From positions 1 through 52,365 of the forward strand of contig DATDPT010000006.1 in assembly GCA_035292605.1 (NCBI GenBank): a stretch of 52,365 nt of DNA, given 5' to 3'. Origin of the DNA: JALYNX01 sp035292605. Lineage in GTDB: Bacteria > Actinomycetota > Acidimicrobiia > Spongiisociales > ZC4RG35. Under the pieces are notes generated by a model. That model saw only the letters and a list, made by a program, of their open reading frames with translations, did no database searches and was not told the origin of the DNA. Positions 7,993-16,520 of the stretch are shown here, one piece after another. Both the position numbers and the translations under genes were made by a program. Within the stretch, counting starts at the first letter, position 1. Every line of letters begins with the position of its first letter.

Positions 7993-8420
7993 GGGGTGAC
8001 TTGGATCTCGAACAATGGGAGTTGGCTCTCCTCCAACTCGACTTCGAAGATGCCCTGCGCCTCGGCCTCGAATGAGATCTCCACCGGGACCCCGGGCTCG
8101 GCGTCGTACCTGATGTCGAATCCGTGAACGTGGATCTCGTCGGCCACATCGGTCAGGACCGTGATCTCAACTTGATCCCCCAGCGCGTACTCGAACAGAT
8201 CGGGGCCATCGACCACGCCACCAGTCACTGTCACGTCGACCTCTAATTGGGTAGTGGTCGGCCCCCCCACGGTCGTGGTGACCGCCGCTGCCGTGCTGGT
8301 GGTCTCGGCAACGGTCGATGTGGAGGACGTCGACGATCCAGCCGTGGTAGTGGTGGCGGCGTCCCCGCCACAGGACACCAACAGGACCGCCGTCAGAACC
8401 GTTATGAGAAAACGACGCAT
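7989..8420 (-). CDS. Thr/Ser-rich lipoprotein with a cupredoxin-like C-terminal domain
   Basis: Lipoprotein of 143 residues. The signal peptide ends at lipobox LVSC (Cys17), followed by a Thr/Ser/Ala linker to about residue 57 and a beta-sandwich-like domain from 58 to the end. The domain resembles cupredoxin-like folds: the EIHVHGFDI strand has His97 and His99. The Cys and Met that complete a type-1 copper site are absent, so it may bind copper differently or only share the fold. It is the first gene of the operon, overlapping the next start by four bases. A periplasmic copper or heme handling role next to ctaB is reasonable but unproven. Confidence 0.7.
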   Translation of the reverse strand: MRRFLITVLTAVLLVSCGGDAATTTTAGSSTSSTSTVAETTSTAAAVTTTVGGPTTTQLEVDVTVTGGVVDGPDLFEYALGDQVEITVLTDVADEIHVHGFDIRYDAEPGVPVEISFEAEAQGIFEVELEESQLPLFEIQVTP

Positions 8421-8477
8421 CCCGGGAAGTTACGACGATTCGAGCCGAATGCCGATTCGATCAATAGGCTCGCCGGG
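8421..8477. promoter_or_regulatory. Divergent intergenic region with a small palindrome
   Basis: This 57-bp gap holds the promoter of the minus-strand oxidase-assembly operon. It contains CGAAT at 8446-8450 and ATTCG at 8455-8459 as an inverted repeat, an operator candidate. No strong -35/-10 pair is evident. Confidence 0.35.
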
Positions 8478-9041
8478 ATGCGTTGGGTCCGCCGGATTCT
8501 GGTCCTGCTGCTCGTCCTGATCGTGGCCCTCGGGGTCTTTGGCGTCTTCCTGGTGCGTCGGTCGTTTCCCCGAATCGAGGGCGAGATCCAGGTATTGGAG
8601 ACAGCGATGACCGCAGCCCACACCGAGTTGATTGATTTGCTGGGAGACCCGGCCTCGTGGAAGTGGAGTCGGCTCCATACCGCCAGTTTCGAGAATCAGA
8701 CATTGGGCCAATCGGGGATCGGGCCTATTGAATGGCTCTTCAACCGCAACGCTCCGCAGCGACTGGGAGGTGGCGCCGACATCGTCAACGCCGTGGGGTT
8801 TTATCCGCCCGATGGATACGTCGTCGACTGGCTCCCCTCGATGCGGATGGTCATAGACCTCTCCGACTTCGCCTCATCGACGGCGGGCAACACCACCGGC
8901 CAGTCAGGCCATGCCTTCAACTCCCACTACGACGACCAGCTCGAGGACTGGGTCGACGGGGAGCAACATCCGCTGCGTTGGACCAGGGAACAGGTCGAGG
9001 AGGATGCGGAGGCAAGGTTGACGTTGGCACCGTCTTCCTGA
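8478..9041 (+). pseudogene. Penicillin acylase remnant with in-frame loss of the catalytic core
   Basis: A 187-codon reading frame that joins the two ends of a penicillin acylase-family protein. Residues 1-38 are the usual signal anchor and the FPRIEGEI segment that precedes the alpha chain. From about residue 40 the sequence is the extreme C-terminus of the beta chain: WSRLHTASF, SGIGPIEWLFNR, GGGADIVNA, NTTGQSGHAF and HYDDQLEDW. Intact members are about 700-800 residues, and the self-processing site with its N-terminal nucleophile Ser is missing. The frame stays open without stops, so the deletion is either recent or the short anchored product has been kept. It faces the molybdopterin gene 30 bp away. 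Confidence 0.75.
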
Positions 9042-9071
9042 TGTCGACCGTCATGCTCCCAACGAGATGAT

Positions 9072-11108
9072 TCAGACGGAGTCGAGCTCGGCCGCCGCGA
9101 GCTCGGCTCGCTCTGCGTCGACCAACGTGTCGAAGAAAGCCACCCCCCCGCCCCAGTCGCTGGGGGTGTCGTTGGTGAGAGCGTTGGCATTGGCATCGGC
9201 TCCCCACCAACCCCAGGGGATGGATGCCAGTCCGGGACGAAGCCGGTCGCTGATCTTCGCCGGCAGCCTCAGCTCGGCTCGATGGTTGAACACGCGCACC
9301 AGGTCGCCTTCCCCGATGCCCCTGGCGGCAGCGTCGAAGGCATCGATCTCGAAGTAGGGGCCCTTCTCCCGATCGGCGTGGTGGCTGGAGTAGGAAGTGT
9401 TGAGAAAGCGGGTGTGGCTCTTCGGGGAAAGCAGGACCAGCGGATAAGTGAGGCTCAACTCGCCTCCTGGGCCCTCGACTGCCGCCGTGTATGTGGGCAG
9501 GGGATCGTGACCGGCCGCCGCCAACGACTCTGAGTAGAGGTGGGCCTTGCCGTCCGGGGTTGCAAACCCACCGTCTCGATAAGGAAGCAGCTCTTCGGGC
9601 AGGTCGAGTCTGGCGAATCCCTGCTTCTGCAAGAGATCGAGGTCGGCCTCGGGCATTGCCAGCCGCAGTAGGGCTTCGTCGTCGAGATCGAACACCGGAT
9701 CGTCGAGACCCATAACTCGGGCCAGGCGGCGCCACAATTCGGAGTTGGGGACCGACTCTCCCAAAGGCTGGATTGCAGGTTGGTTCCAGCCGAGGTAGAG
9801 ATGCCCCCAGGACGGAACCATGTCGACCTGCTCGATCTGTGTCGTTGCCGGGAAGATCACGTCGGCATATAGGGCGGTGTCGGTCAAGAACTGCTCACTG
9901 ACCACTGTGAACAGGTCATCGCGTCCCAACCCGCGTCGAACCTCCGCCGCGTTAGGCGCTGACACCAGTGGGTTCCCGTTCCAAACGAAAAGGGCGTGGA
10001 TCCCCGTTGCCTCGGAGGTGAGAGCCTCTCCCAGGCGATTCATGCTCACCTCACGGGTGGTGTGAGCCACGTCCATCACGGACCAGTCAACCGCGGCCTC
10101 CGACCAGACGCTCACAGAGCGTGAGAGACCACCGCCACGATGACGCCACGCTCCGGTGAGGACCGGGAGACATGCCAGGGTTCGGAAGAACATCGCCCCG
10201 TGCTCGTGGTGCTCAGCGCCGATCAGGGTGCGGATGAACGTCTTGGCAATGGTGCCATAGGCTCGGGCCAGCTCCTCGATCTCACTGGGCTCGATGCCGC
10301 AAACCGCCCCCGCTCGCACCGGATCCCACTCTGCCGCCCGCGCCGCCAACTCGTCGAAGCCGATCGCGTGATCCCGCACGTACTCGTGATCGATGAGGTC
10401 GTCCCGTATCAGGACATGCATCATCCCCAGCATCAAGGCGACGTCGGTGGCGGGGAGTGGCTGTATGAACCAGTCGGCCGATTGCGCGGTGATGGTCCGG
10501 ATCGGGTCGATGACCAGCACCCGTGCCCCATTGGCTCTGGCCTCTTCGACAAATGCCCAGAGGTGGCGATTGGTGAGACGGGTGTTGGTTCCCCAGAGGA
10601 TCACCAGCTCGGCAAAGCGGACATCCATCGGGTCGGCACTGTGCCGGTCGCCATAGGTGGCTGCCATGCCGGCTCCTGCGGTCGCTCCGCAGAGCGAATC
10701 GACCTGGCGTGACGCCCCTAGACCGGCAAAGAAGAACTTGTCGAGGTAGCTCATCTGCAGCAGGCCCTGCGTGCCGGCGTCTCCCCAGGGGAGGACGGCC
10801 TCGCCACCATGCTCTTCGATGACCTTGCGGAGACGTTCTGCAACCAGGCCCAGTGCTTCGTCCCAGGTGGCCTGTCGAAATTCCCCGGCCCCTTTCGGCC
10901 CGACCCGGATCAGGGGATGGAGCACCCGGTCGGGGTGATACACCCGCTCCAAGAACCGGTTGACCTTGGGGCAGAGCTCGCCACGTGAGTAGGGGTGGTC
11001 GGGGTTGCCCCGCATCTTGACCGCACGCCCGTCCTCGACGGTCACCACCCAGCCACAGGTGTCGGGACAGTCGTGGTGACAGGTCCCAAGAACACGCTCG
11101 GTCGTCAT
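9072..11108 (-). CDS. Molybdopterin-dependent oxidoreductase (DMSO reductase superfamily), stand-alone
   Basis: Large subunit-type enzyme of 678 residues binding a bis-MGD Mo/W cofactor and one N-terminal 4Fe-4S cluster. The cluster ligands are Cys10, Cys14, Cys18 and Cys46 (CHHDCPDTC...GELCPK). The MGD-binding domains run from about 50 to 540 (including WGTNTRLTNRH and DPIRTITAQ), and the C-terminal beta-barrel starts near 550 with LSPKSHTRFLNTSYS. Cys140 in DSLCGATAG may lie near the metal, but a catalytic ligand cannot be assigned. There is no TAT signal, so it should be cytoplasmic. No electron-transfer subunit is adjacent, and the substrate is unknown. Mo-accessory genes (mocA-like, xdhC) occur 15 kb away. 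Confidence 0.88.
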   Translation of the reverse strand: MTTERVLGTCHHDCPDTCGWVVTVEDGRAVKMRGNPDHPYSRGELCPKVNRFLERVYHPDRVLHPLIRVGPKGAGEFRQATWDEALGLVAERLRKVIEEHGGEAVLPWGDAGTQGLLQMSYLDKFFFAGLGASRQVDSLCGATAGAGMAATYGDRHSADPMDVRFAELVILWGTNTRLTNRHLWAFVEEARANGARVLVIDPIRTITAQSADWFIQPLPATDVALMLGMMHVLIRDDLIDHEYVRDHAIGFDELAARAAEWDPVRAGAVCGIEPSEIEELARAYGTIAKTFIRTLIGAEHHEHGAMFFRTLACLPVLTGAWRHRGGGLSRSVSVWSEAAVDWSVMDVAHTTREVSMNRLGEALTSEATGIHALFVWNGNPLVSAPNAAEVRRGLGRDDLFTVVSEQFLTDTALYADVIFPATTQIEQVDMVPSWGHLYLGWNQPAIQPLGESVPNSELWRRLARVMGLDDPVFDLDDEALLRLAMPEADLDLLQKQGFARLDLPEELLPYRDGGFATPDGKAHLYSESLAAAGHDPLPTYTAAVEGPGGELSLTYPLVLLSPKSHTRFLNTSYSSHHADREKGPYFEIDAFDAAARGIGEGDLVRVFNHRAELRLPAKISDRLRPGLASIPWGWWGADANANALTNDTPSDWGGGVAFFDTLVDAERAELAAAELDSV

Positions 11109-11142
11109 CAGGCAACGGTAGCGCCAGGCCCGACTTCTGGTC

Positions 11143-12042
11143 TCAGCCTACGAAGTGGGTTATCTCATCTGCGAGCAGATCCGAGTGAGTCCAGGGAGCC
11201 TCGTGCCGGACGCCAATCAACTCCACGATCGTCGCGTTGGTGACCGACGCACCCAGCGCGTACTGCCAGGAGGGCGGCACCAGCTGGTCATGAGTGGGGA
11301 TAATGACAAGGGTCTCGGCCTCGATCCGTCCGATCCAGGGCCGCGAATCGAAGCGAAGCAAGGCGAGGGTGGCCTGGGCCCCGGCATCGGTGTCACGACG
11401 GTGGGTCTCCTCCCATAGCCATCGGGCATGTCGTTGCTCGACCGCACCCGTAGCGAGCAGGTAACCGGTTCGGACTTCCGGAGTGCCAAGACCGGTCAGT
11501 CTCTCCCATCCCCTGGCGATGACGGTCCCTATCACCCGCAACGTCCGCATCGGCTCGGGATGGTGGGTGAAGGTCGCGATGAGAACCAACCGATCGACCC
11601 TTGCCGGATGCCGATGGGCGAAAGACTGGGCGATGGCTCCCCCCATCGAATACCCGACCACCGTGACGACGCCGATGCCTAGGCGATCGAGCACACCGGC
11701 CATGTCGTCGGCCACCTCCTCGACGTCGAAACGGTCCCTGGCGAGAGGCGCCAGACCATGACTCCGATGATCAACCATGACCACCCGGTATTTCTCGGCC
11801 AATGCCGGCCCGATCCGATACCACTCGGCAAGCGAGGAGCCGGCAAGCCCATGGATCAGCAGGAGTGGTGGCGCTTCATCCGGGCCGAGGTCCCTCACCA
11901 GGAACTCCTGATCGCCGACGAAGACCGTGTGCCCCGTGTGCCGCCATGGATGCTCCTGGGGTGATCTGAAACGAGGGCTCACGACCGGCCCGAACAAACG
12001 CCAGAGGACGAAACCTGTGAAAAGACGCCTCAGCAGTCTCAA
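11143..12042 (-). CDS. Alpha/beta-hydrolase
   Basis: Hydrolase-fold protein of 299 residues with the HGLAGS oxyanion motif (64-69), a nucleophile elbow GYSMGG with Ser132, an acid residue in PTHDQLVP near residue 250 and the general-base His in GVRHEAPWTH near 280. The first ~20 residues are basic and hydrophobic and could anchor it to the membrane. Substrate is not predictable; such proteins include esterases, lipases and C-C hydrolases. The ATG overlaps the stop of the ferredoxin-like gene by four bases, so the two are co-transcribed. The following gene on the same strand, the molybdopterin enzyme, begins 34 bp later and may belong to the same unit. Confidence 0.85.
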   Translation of the reverse strand: MRLLRRLFTGFVLWRLFGPVVSPRFRSPQEHPWRHTGHTVFVGDQEFLVRDLGPDEAPPLLLIHGLAGSSLAEWYRIGPALAEKYRVVMVDHRSHGLAPLARDRFDVEEVADDMAGVLDRLGIGVVTVVGYSMGGAIAQSFAHRHPARVDRLVLIATFTHHPEPMRTLRVIGTVIARGWERLTGLGTPEVRTGYLLATGAVEQRHARWLWEETHRRDTDAGAQATLALLRFDSRPWIGRIEAETLVIIPTHDQLVPPSWQYALGASVTNATIVELIGVRHEAPWTHSDLLADEITHFVG

Positions 12043-12464
12043 GTGCCGAGATCCCCCACCGCGAAGACCAGTTCCGTCACCGGCTGTCCACCCATCAGAT
12101 GCTCGTCGATGATCCGATCCAGCATCTCGATGTCCAACCCTGCGTACCAGGTGCCCTCGGGATAGACGACACAGATCGCCCCCTGCTCACAGATCCTGAG
12201 GCAGTCCACCTTGCTTCGGAGGACGCGGCCATCCCCTGGCTCGGTCGGCGCCGCCTCTGCCTCCGGCTTGCCCGACCAGGACGGAGGAGCCGAGGCCAGA
12301 CCTGCTGCTTTGAGACGATTCTTCAGATGGGCCCACAGGGCATTTGTCTCCTCGAGCGGCGCACACCGCGGCGTGGTCTGACCGGCGCAGAGGAAGATGT
12401 GATGCTCGGCGCGGGGGATGGAGAGCGCCTCGGCAATCGCGTCGAGACGTTGCTTGTTGTCCAC
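12039..12464 (-). CDS. Thioredoxin-like [2Fe-2S] ferredoxin domain protein
   Basis: Protein of 141 residues with the thioredoxin-like 2Fe-2S ferredoxin fold. The four likely cluster ligands are Cys26 and Cys34 (FLCAGQTTPRC) and Cys88 and Cys92 (KVDCLRIC), followed by the family signature AICVVYPEGTWYAGL. An Ala/Pro/Glu-rich insertion (about 58-80) separates the two halves. It is co-translated with the alpha/beta hydrolase (ATGA overlap) and lies upstream of a molybdopterin oxidoreductase that lacks an electron-transfer partner, so it could supply electrons to that enzyme; this is inference. greA is divergent, 92 bp away. Confidence 0.85.
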   Translation of the reverse strand: MDNKQRLDAIAEALSIPRAEHHIFLCAGQTTPRCAPLEETNALWAHLKNRLKAAGLASAPPSWSGKPEAEAAPTEPGDGRVLRSKVDCLRICEQGAICVVYPEGTWYAGLDIEMLDRIIDEHLMGGQPVTELVFAVGDLGT

Positions 12465-12556
12465 GTCCAGAAGTTAGAGCAACGTCGTCGGTTTGTCGGC
12501 AAGGACGACCACGCGCTCAGGAATAGATCCTTGCCGGAGTTAGCCTCTCCAGACCC

Positions 12557-13033
12557 ATGACCGACCGACCGACGTTTCTCACCCCGGCCGCCAAGGAGAA
12601 GATCCTGGGTGAGCTCGAAGTGCTCAAGACCGACGGGCGCAAGGAGATCGAAGAGAGGATCGCCGAGGCTCGCTCGCACGGTGACATCCGCGAGAACGCC
12701 GACTACGACGCAGCCAAGAACGACCAGGGCATGATGGAGGCCCGGATCCGCAAGCTGGAGCACTTGCTCAACACCGCTGAAGTGCGGGCCGTAGAGGACA
12801 CCGGGCGAGTCGAGATCGGGAGCGTGGTGACCGTGATCGACCCCGACGGCGACGAGTTCGACTGCTTCGTTGCGCCCCAGGAGAACAAGGTGGGAAGCAT
12901 GCTCCTCGCCTCACCCACCAGCCCGCTCGGGGGAGCGCTGCTCGGGGCATCGGTGGGGGACGAAGTCTCCTACGAGGCGCCGGGCGGGACGTTCAAAGTC
13001 ACCATCGTGGCGGTTCGACCTTTCGAGGGCTGA
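12557..13033 (+). CDS. greA: Transcription elongation factor GreA
   Basis: Protein of 158 residues that rescues backtracked RNA polymerase by stimulating transcript cleavage. The N-terminal coiled coil (about 10-75) has the acidic tip motif GDIRENADYDAAK at 42-54, with the catalytic acidic pair near its end, and the C-terminal FKBP-like domain runs from about 82 to 158. Length and motif order match GreA throughout. No clear Shine-Dalgarno precedes the ATG at 12557; the leader may be very short. It is followed by mgtE after 43 bp on the same strand and divides an otherwise unrelated neighbourhood. Confidence 0.96.
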   Translation: MTDRPTFLTPAAKEKILGELEVLKTDGRKEIEERIAEARSHGDIRENADYDAAKNDQGMMEARIRKLEHLLNTAEVRAVEDTGRVEIGSVVTVIDPDGDEFDCFVAPQENKVGSMLLASPTSPLGGALLGASVGDEVSYEAPGGTFKVTIVAVRPFEG

Positions 13034-13076
13034 TCGGCGTTAGCCTGACGTCGGTTTTCCGTCCGGGGGGTGGCCG

Positions 13077-14483
13077 GTGAGACTCCGACTCAGAAGTCCC
13101 CGTCAACTTGCAAAAGTCCTGATCAACGCGGCGCGCCGCGATCGCGAGGAAGTCGCCGACTACCTCGACTCTCGTCGCGCCGAATGGGAGGCCCTGGCCG
13201 GCGCCGCACCGGGTGACGCTGCCGACGTCCTGGAACAGCTGACCGAGCAGGATGCGGCCGAGCTGCTCACCGAGCTGAGCGCTACCGACGCCGCGGACAT
13301 CCTGGAGCAGATCTCGCCGGAGCTTGCCGCCGAGCTCGTCGAGGACATCCCCATCGAGGACCTGACCGCGGCAGTCAGCGAGATGACAGGCGAAGCCGCA
13401 GCCGACCTCCTCTTCGAGCTCGACGACGAGGTCACGGAGAGCGTGCTCTCCCTCATGGACGACGAGTCGGAGCAGGAAATCCGAAGGCTGCTCGTCTATC
13501 CACCGGACAGCGCGGGCGGTCTGATGACGACGGATATCGCGGTGCTCCCGATAGGCCTTACGGCTGGTGAGGCGATCGAGCGAATCCGACACCTGAACGA
13601 CGAGCTGGAGGACCTGTCCTACGTCTATGTGGTCGACGACGAAGGCAGGCTCAAGGGAGTCATCTCGTTCCGCGACCTCGTCTTCAAGAGACCGGGGGCC
13701 AGCCTCGACGAGGCCATGGTCCCCGACCCGGTCTCGGTCGCCGCATTCTCCGACCGGGAAGAAGTCGCCGAGTTGGCTCAGCGCTACCGCTTGTTCGGCA
13801 TCCCGGTGACCGACGGAAGCGGGCGGCTGCTGGGGATGGTGACCAGCGACGCGGTGATCGAAGCCGTCCAGGACGAGGCCACCGAAGACTTCGCCGCGGC
13901 GGTGGGTGCCGGCGTCGGAGAAACCGTCTACACCGACGTTGGCCATTCGGTCCGGATGCGCTCCCCCTGGCTGGTACTCAACCTGACGCTTGCCCTTCTG
14001 GTCGCTCTGGTGATCGAGCATCAGACCGGGATCATCTCCAAGGAGCCGGTGCTGGCAGTCCTGATGCCGGTGGTCGCCTCCCTCGGTGGCAACAGCGGGA
14101 ATCAGAGCCTCGCGGTGATGATCAGGTCTCTGGCCTCCGACGACGTCCCCAGCGCCCAGGTCTCGGGGATACTGAGAAGACAAGCGGGAACCGGCCTGTT
14201 CAACGGGCTCATCATCGCCCTGGTGGCAGCCGGGCTCACCTACGTTCTGGTGGGGGTCGGAATCTTCACCAGTGGGGCGGACGCCTCGGCTGTTGCCCTG
14301 ATCGTGGCCTTGGCCGTCATGACCAATCTGTTGATCGCCACCATGGCCGGCGCCGCGATACCCCTCGTCCTGAGACGTCTCGGCCAGGATCCAGCGCTTG
14401 CTTCTTCGATCTTCCTCACGATGATCACCGACATCGTGGGATTCGGCGGTTTTCTCCTGGTGGCGACGGCGCTGCTGGGCTAG
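13077..14483 (+). CDS. mgtE: MgtE-family magnesium transporter
   Basis: Mg2+ channel/transporter of 468 residues. An N-terminal superhelical domain (about 20-130) with repeated acidic DAADVLEQL-like helices is followed by two CBS domains (about 138-260) that sense Mg2+, then five membrane helices (about 285-468) including the pore motif MPVVASLGGNSGNQSL. The GTG start at 13077 is preceded by a G-rich stretch that can serve as ribosome-binding site. It follows greA by 43 bp and its stop overlaps the convergent lipoprotein gene by four bases. Domain order and length match the family without oddities. Confidence 0.96.
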   Translation: MRLRLRSPRQLAKVLINAARRDREEVADYLDSRRAEWEALAGAAPGDAADVLEQLTEQDAAELLTELSATDAADILEQISPELAAELVEDIPIEDLTAAVSEMTGEAAADLLFELDDEVTESVLSLMDDESEQEIRRLLVYPPDSAGGLMTTDIAVLPIGLTAGEAIERIRHLNDELEDLSYVYVVDDEGRLKGVISFRDLVFKRPGASLDEAMVPDPVSVAAFSDREEVAELAQRYRLFGIPVTDGSGRLLGMVTSDAVIEAVQDEATEDFAAAVGAGVGETVYTDVGHSVRMRSPWLVLNLTLALLVALVIEHQTGIISKEPVLAVLMPVVASLGGNSGNQSLAVMIRSLASDDVPSAQVSGILRRQAGTGLFNGLIIALVAAGLTYVLVGVGIFTSGADASAVALIVALAVMTNLLIATMAGAAIPLVLRRLGQDPALASSIFLTMITDIVGFGGFLLVATALLG

Positions 14484-14995
14484 CTGCCGAGGACGAACTC
14501 GCCGAACTCGGCGAGCGGGCCCTGGAATCGGATGATGGTCCCCCCAACCAGGCTCACGAGGTGATGGTCCCCGATCAGGGTAAGCTCCTCCGGCGTCCGG
14601 TCCGCCTCGGCTTTGAGATAGGCGGTGGCCGCGGCGGCCTCGTTGAAGATCTCGGCTCCGTAGGTAGCAATCCCCCGCTCGTTCAGATCGCGGACGAAGT
14701 TCTCGAGGTCGACGTCGGTGTAGGCCCCGGGACCGATGACGATGTAGACAGTTTCGCCATCCGTCCCCGGCTCACGGGCGACTATCTCATAGCTGCCGAC
14801 TGATTCCCCCACGAGCGTGGTGCCCGTTGCCTCCTCGGAGGGGGCGACGGTGGTGGTCGGCGATCCTTCCTCTCCTGGATCGGTAACCAGCGAAGAGGTG
14901 GTGCTCAGGGCTGCTTCCTCGCCGTCACAAGCCGCCGCGAGCAGCGACAGAGCAACTAGCGGGGCGAGTGACAGGGAGATCCGTCGAATATTCAT
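14480..14995 (-). CDS. Lipoprotein with Thr-rich linker, unknown function
   Basis: Predicted lipoprotein of 171 residues: signal peptide with lipobox LAAAC (Cys23), a Ser/Thr/Glu-rich linker to about residue 62, and a mixed alpha/beta domain of about 105 residues with the segments ETVYIVIGPGAY and DLNERGIATYG. No family was recognised. The architecture (lipobox, TT/SPTTT linker, compact domain) recurs in this window's other lipoproteins. The gene stands alone on its strand, overlapping the mgtE stop by four bases and diverging from the M23 peptidase gene by 67 bp. A cell-surface role is likely from the lipobox alone. Confidence 0.8.
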   Translation of the reverse strand: MNIRRISLSLAPLVALSLLAAACDGEEAALSTTSSLVTDPGEEGSPTTTVAPSEEATGTTLVGESVGSYEIVAREPGTDGETVYIVIGPGAYTDVDLENFVRDLNERGIATYGAEIFNEAAAATAYLKAEADRTPEELTLIGDHHLVSLVGGTIIRFQGPLAEFGEFVLGS

Positions 14996-15062
14996 GCCGG
15001 GTCAACGTTACCCCGTATGGCCGGGTTCCCAGCAAGGTCGCATCTGGTTAGCCTGCACCTCC

Positions 15063-16520
15063 ATGACACCTGGCAGGTTCGGGGCTGCCATCGTGGCCGT
15101 GGTGGGGCTGACCGCGGCCTTGTTTGTGATGGGGGAGCCTGCTCCGGTTGAAGCCGCCGTCATGTGCCCACCGGTCAAGATTGACGACCTTTTCCCGCCC
15201 AAGCCGCCACCCCGCCCTCCCACGACTCCGACCACCACCCAGCCCGGGACTTCGACTCCGACCACCACTGAGACGAAAACAACGACGCCAGAACCGGCCG
15301 GAACCTCGACCACCGAGCCGGAATCGACCACCACCAGCAGCATCATCACTACCACCACCACCAGCAACACGATTGTCGAAGGGGACTCGACGACAACGAC
15401 CAGCGGAGGCTCCACCACCCCACCTCCGACCGCGCCGAGGCCGGGGAGATGCGCTCCCTTCGTGTACCCGCTGACCTGGCCGGTCAACGGTGGCAGTCAC
15501 GTGATCTCGAGTTTCGGCACAGATCGTGACGGAGGGGCCCGTCACCACGAAGGCATCGACATCCAGGCGCCGAAACTGACACCGGTGTTGGCCGCAGCCG
15601 ACGGGACAGTGGCAAGAGTCACCCAGGAGATGGGAACCGAGGATTGTTGCTCGATCGTGATCCGGCACAACGACGGATGGCAATCGGTCTATGTCCATCT
15701 CAACAACGATCTCTACGGCACCGACGACGGGATGGGGATCGGGGTCCGACCCGATCTCGAAGTGGGCGCCGAAGTCGTGGCGGGCGAGGTCATCGGCTGG
15801 ATCGGTGATTCGGGCAATGCCGAAGACGGGGTCGACCACCTTCATTTCGAGCTGCGGACCCGCGAGGGAGTCGCGGTCGATCCGGCGGCGAGTCTGCGCA
15901 AAGCCCGACTCCGGGCTGAGTTGCCGGAGACAGAGCTCATTTGGCCTTATATCGATGACGAGGCCCGTGCCATGCAATGGGTTGCCGCGAGATTGCTCAC
16001 CGAAGGGCTGTTCCTGGCCTGTGACGAGCCGGGCCTCAACTTCTGCCCCGAGGAGGTGGCTGACCCTGAGTTCCTGGCCGACATCGTTCGTCATCTCACC
16101 GGCGTCGAGCCACCCCTGGTCGAGGGACGCATGCAGGAGATCCCACAGGTATTCGAGGCGGTGGGAAACGAGCAACGTCTCATCAGCGAGCTCATGGGAT
16201 GCCAAACCCTCGAGCCGTGCCTCGACCTGGGGGTCCCCGAGACCGAATTGGCGAGGATCGCCGTCTGGGCCCTCGATCAGCACCCGAGCGACGTGCTCAT
16301 CTATCCCACGCTCATGATGGAGATGGGCCAATACGAGCGGCTTCCCGAACCGGGTGACGCAGAAGCCCGGCTACGCGCCAGAGGAGTGATCGGAGTGTGC
16401 CGACCACCTCTCGACGGCGAGAAGCTGGTCACCCGGGAGAGCGCTCTGACCATCCTGGTCCGATGGGTCGTTGGCCCAATCGTCGGGGACTGCGAGGTGA
16501 CGACTCAGCGGATACGCTGA
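15063..16520 (+). CDS. M23-family peptidase with Thr/Pro-rich stalk and SLH-like tail
   Basis: Secreted LytM/M23 metallopeptidase of 485 residues. Order: signal peptide (1-30), a Pro/Thr/Ser stalk (about 45-135), the peptidase domain with His162-x3-Asp166 and His259-Leu-His261 zinc motifs, then about 180 residues with two degenerate S-layer-homology-like segments (near 298-350 and 425-485, the latter with RARGVIGVCRPP and VTRESALTILVRW). It should act on peptidoglycan outside the membrane and anchor to the wall. The start at 15063 was chosen because it gives a clean signal peptide; the frame is open further upstream. Its 3' end overlaps the convergent aminotransferase gene by 16 bases. Confidence 0.85.
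   Translation: MTPGRFGAAIVAVVGLTAALFVMGEPAPVEAAVMCPPVKIDDLFPPKPPPRPPTTPTTTQPGTSTPTTTETKTTTPEPAGTSTTEPESTTTSSIITTTTTSNTIVEGDSTTTTSGGSTTPPPTAPRPGRCAPFVYPLTWPVNGGSHVISSFGTDRDGGARHHEGIDIQAPKLTPVLAAADGTVARVTQEMGTEDCCSIVIRHNDGWQSVYVHLNNDLYGTDDGMGIGVRPDLEVGAEVVAGEVIGWIGDSGNAEDGVDHLHFELRTREGVAVDPAASLRKARLRAELPETELIWPYIDDEARAMQWVAARLLTEGLFLACDEPGLNFCPEEVADPEFLADIVRHLTGVEPPLVEGRMQEIPQVFEAVGNEQRLISELMGCQTLEPCLDLGVPETELARIAVWALDQHPSDVLIYPTLMMEMGQYERLPEPGDAEARLRARGVIGVCRPPLDGEKLVTRESALTILVRWVVGPIVGDCEVTTQRIR

Noticed and set aside
12999..14183. Nearly 400-codon open frame antisense to mgtE
   Set aside because: It is a shadow of high-GC codon bias over a well-supported transporter; its translation has no recognisable domain.
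15200..15430. Dense ACC/ACG/ACT repeats looking like a microsatellite or CRISPR-like array
   Set aside because: They encode the Thr/Pro stalk of the M23 peptidase in frame, and there are no regular repeat-spacer units.
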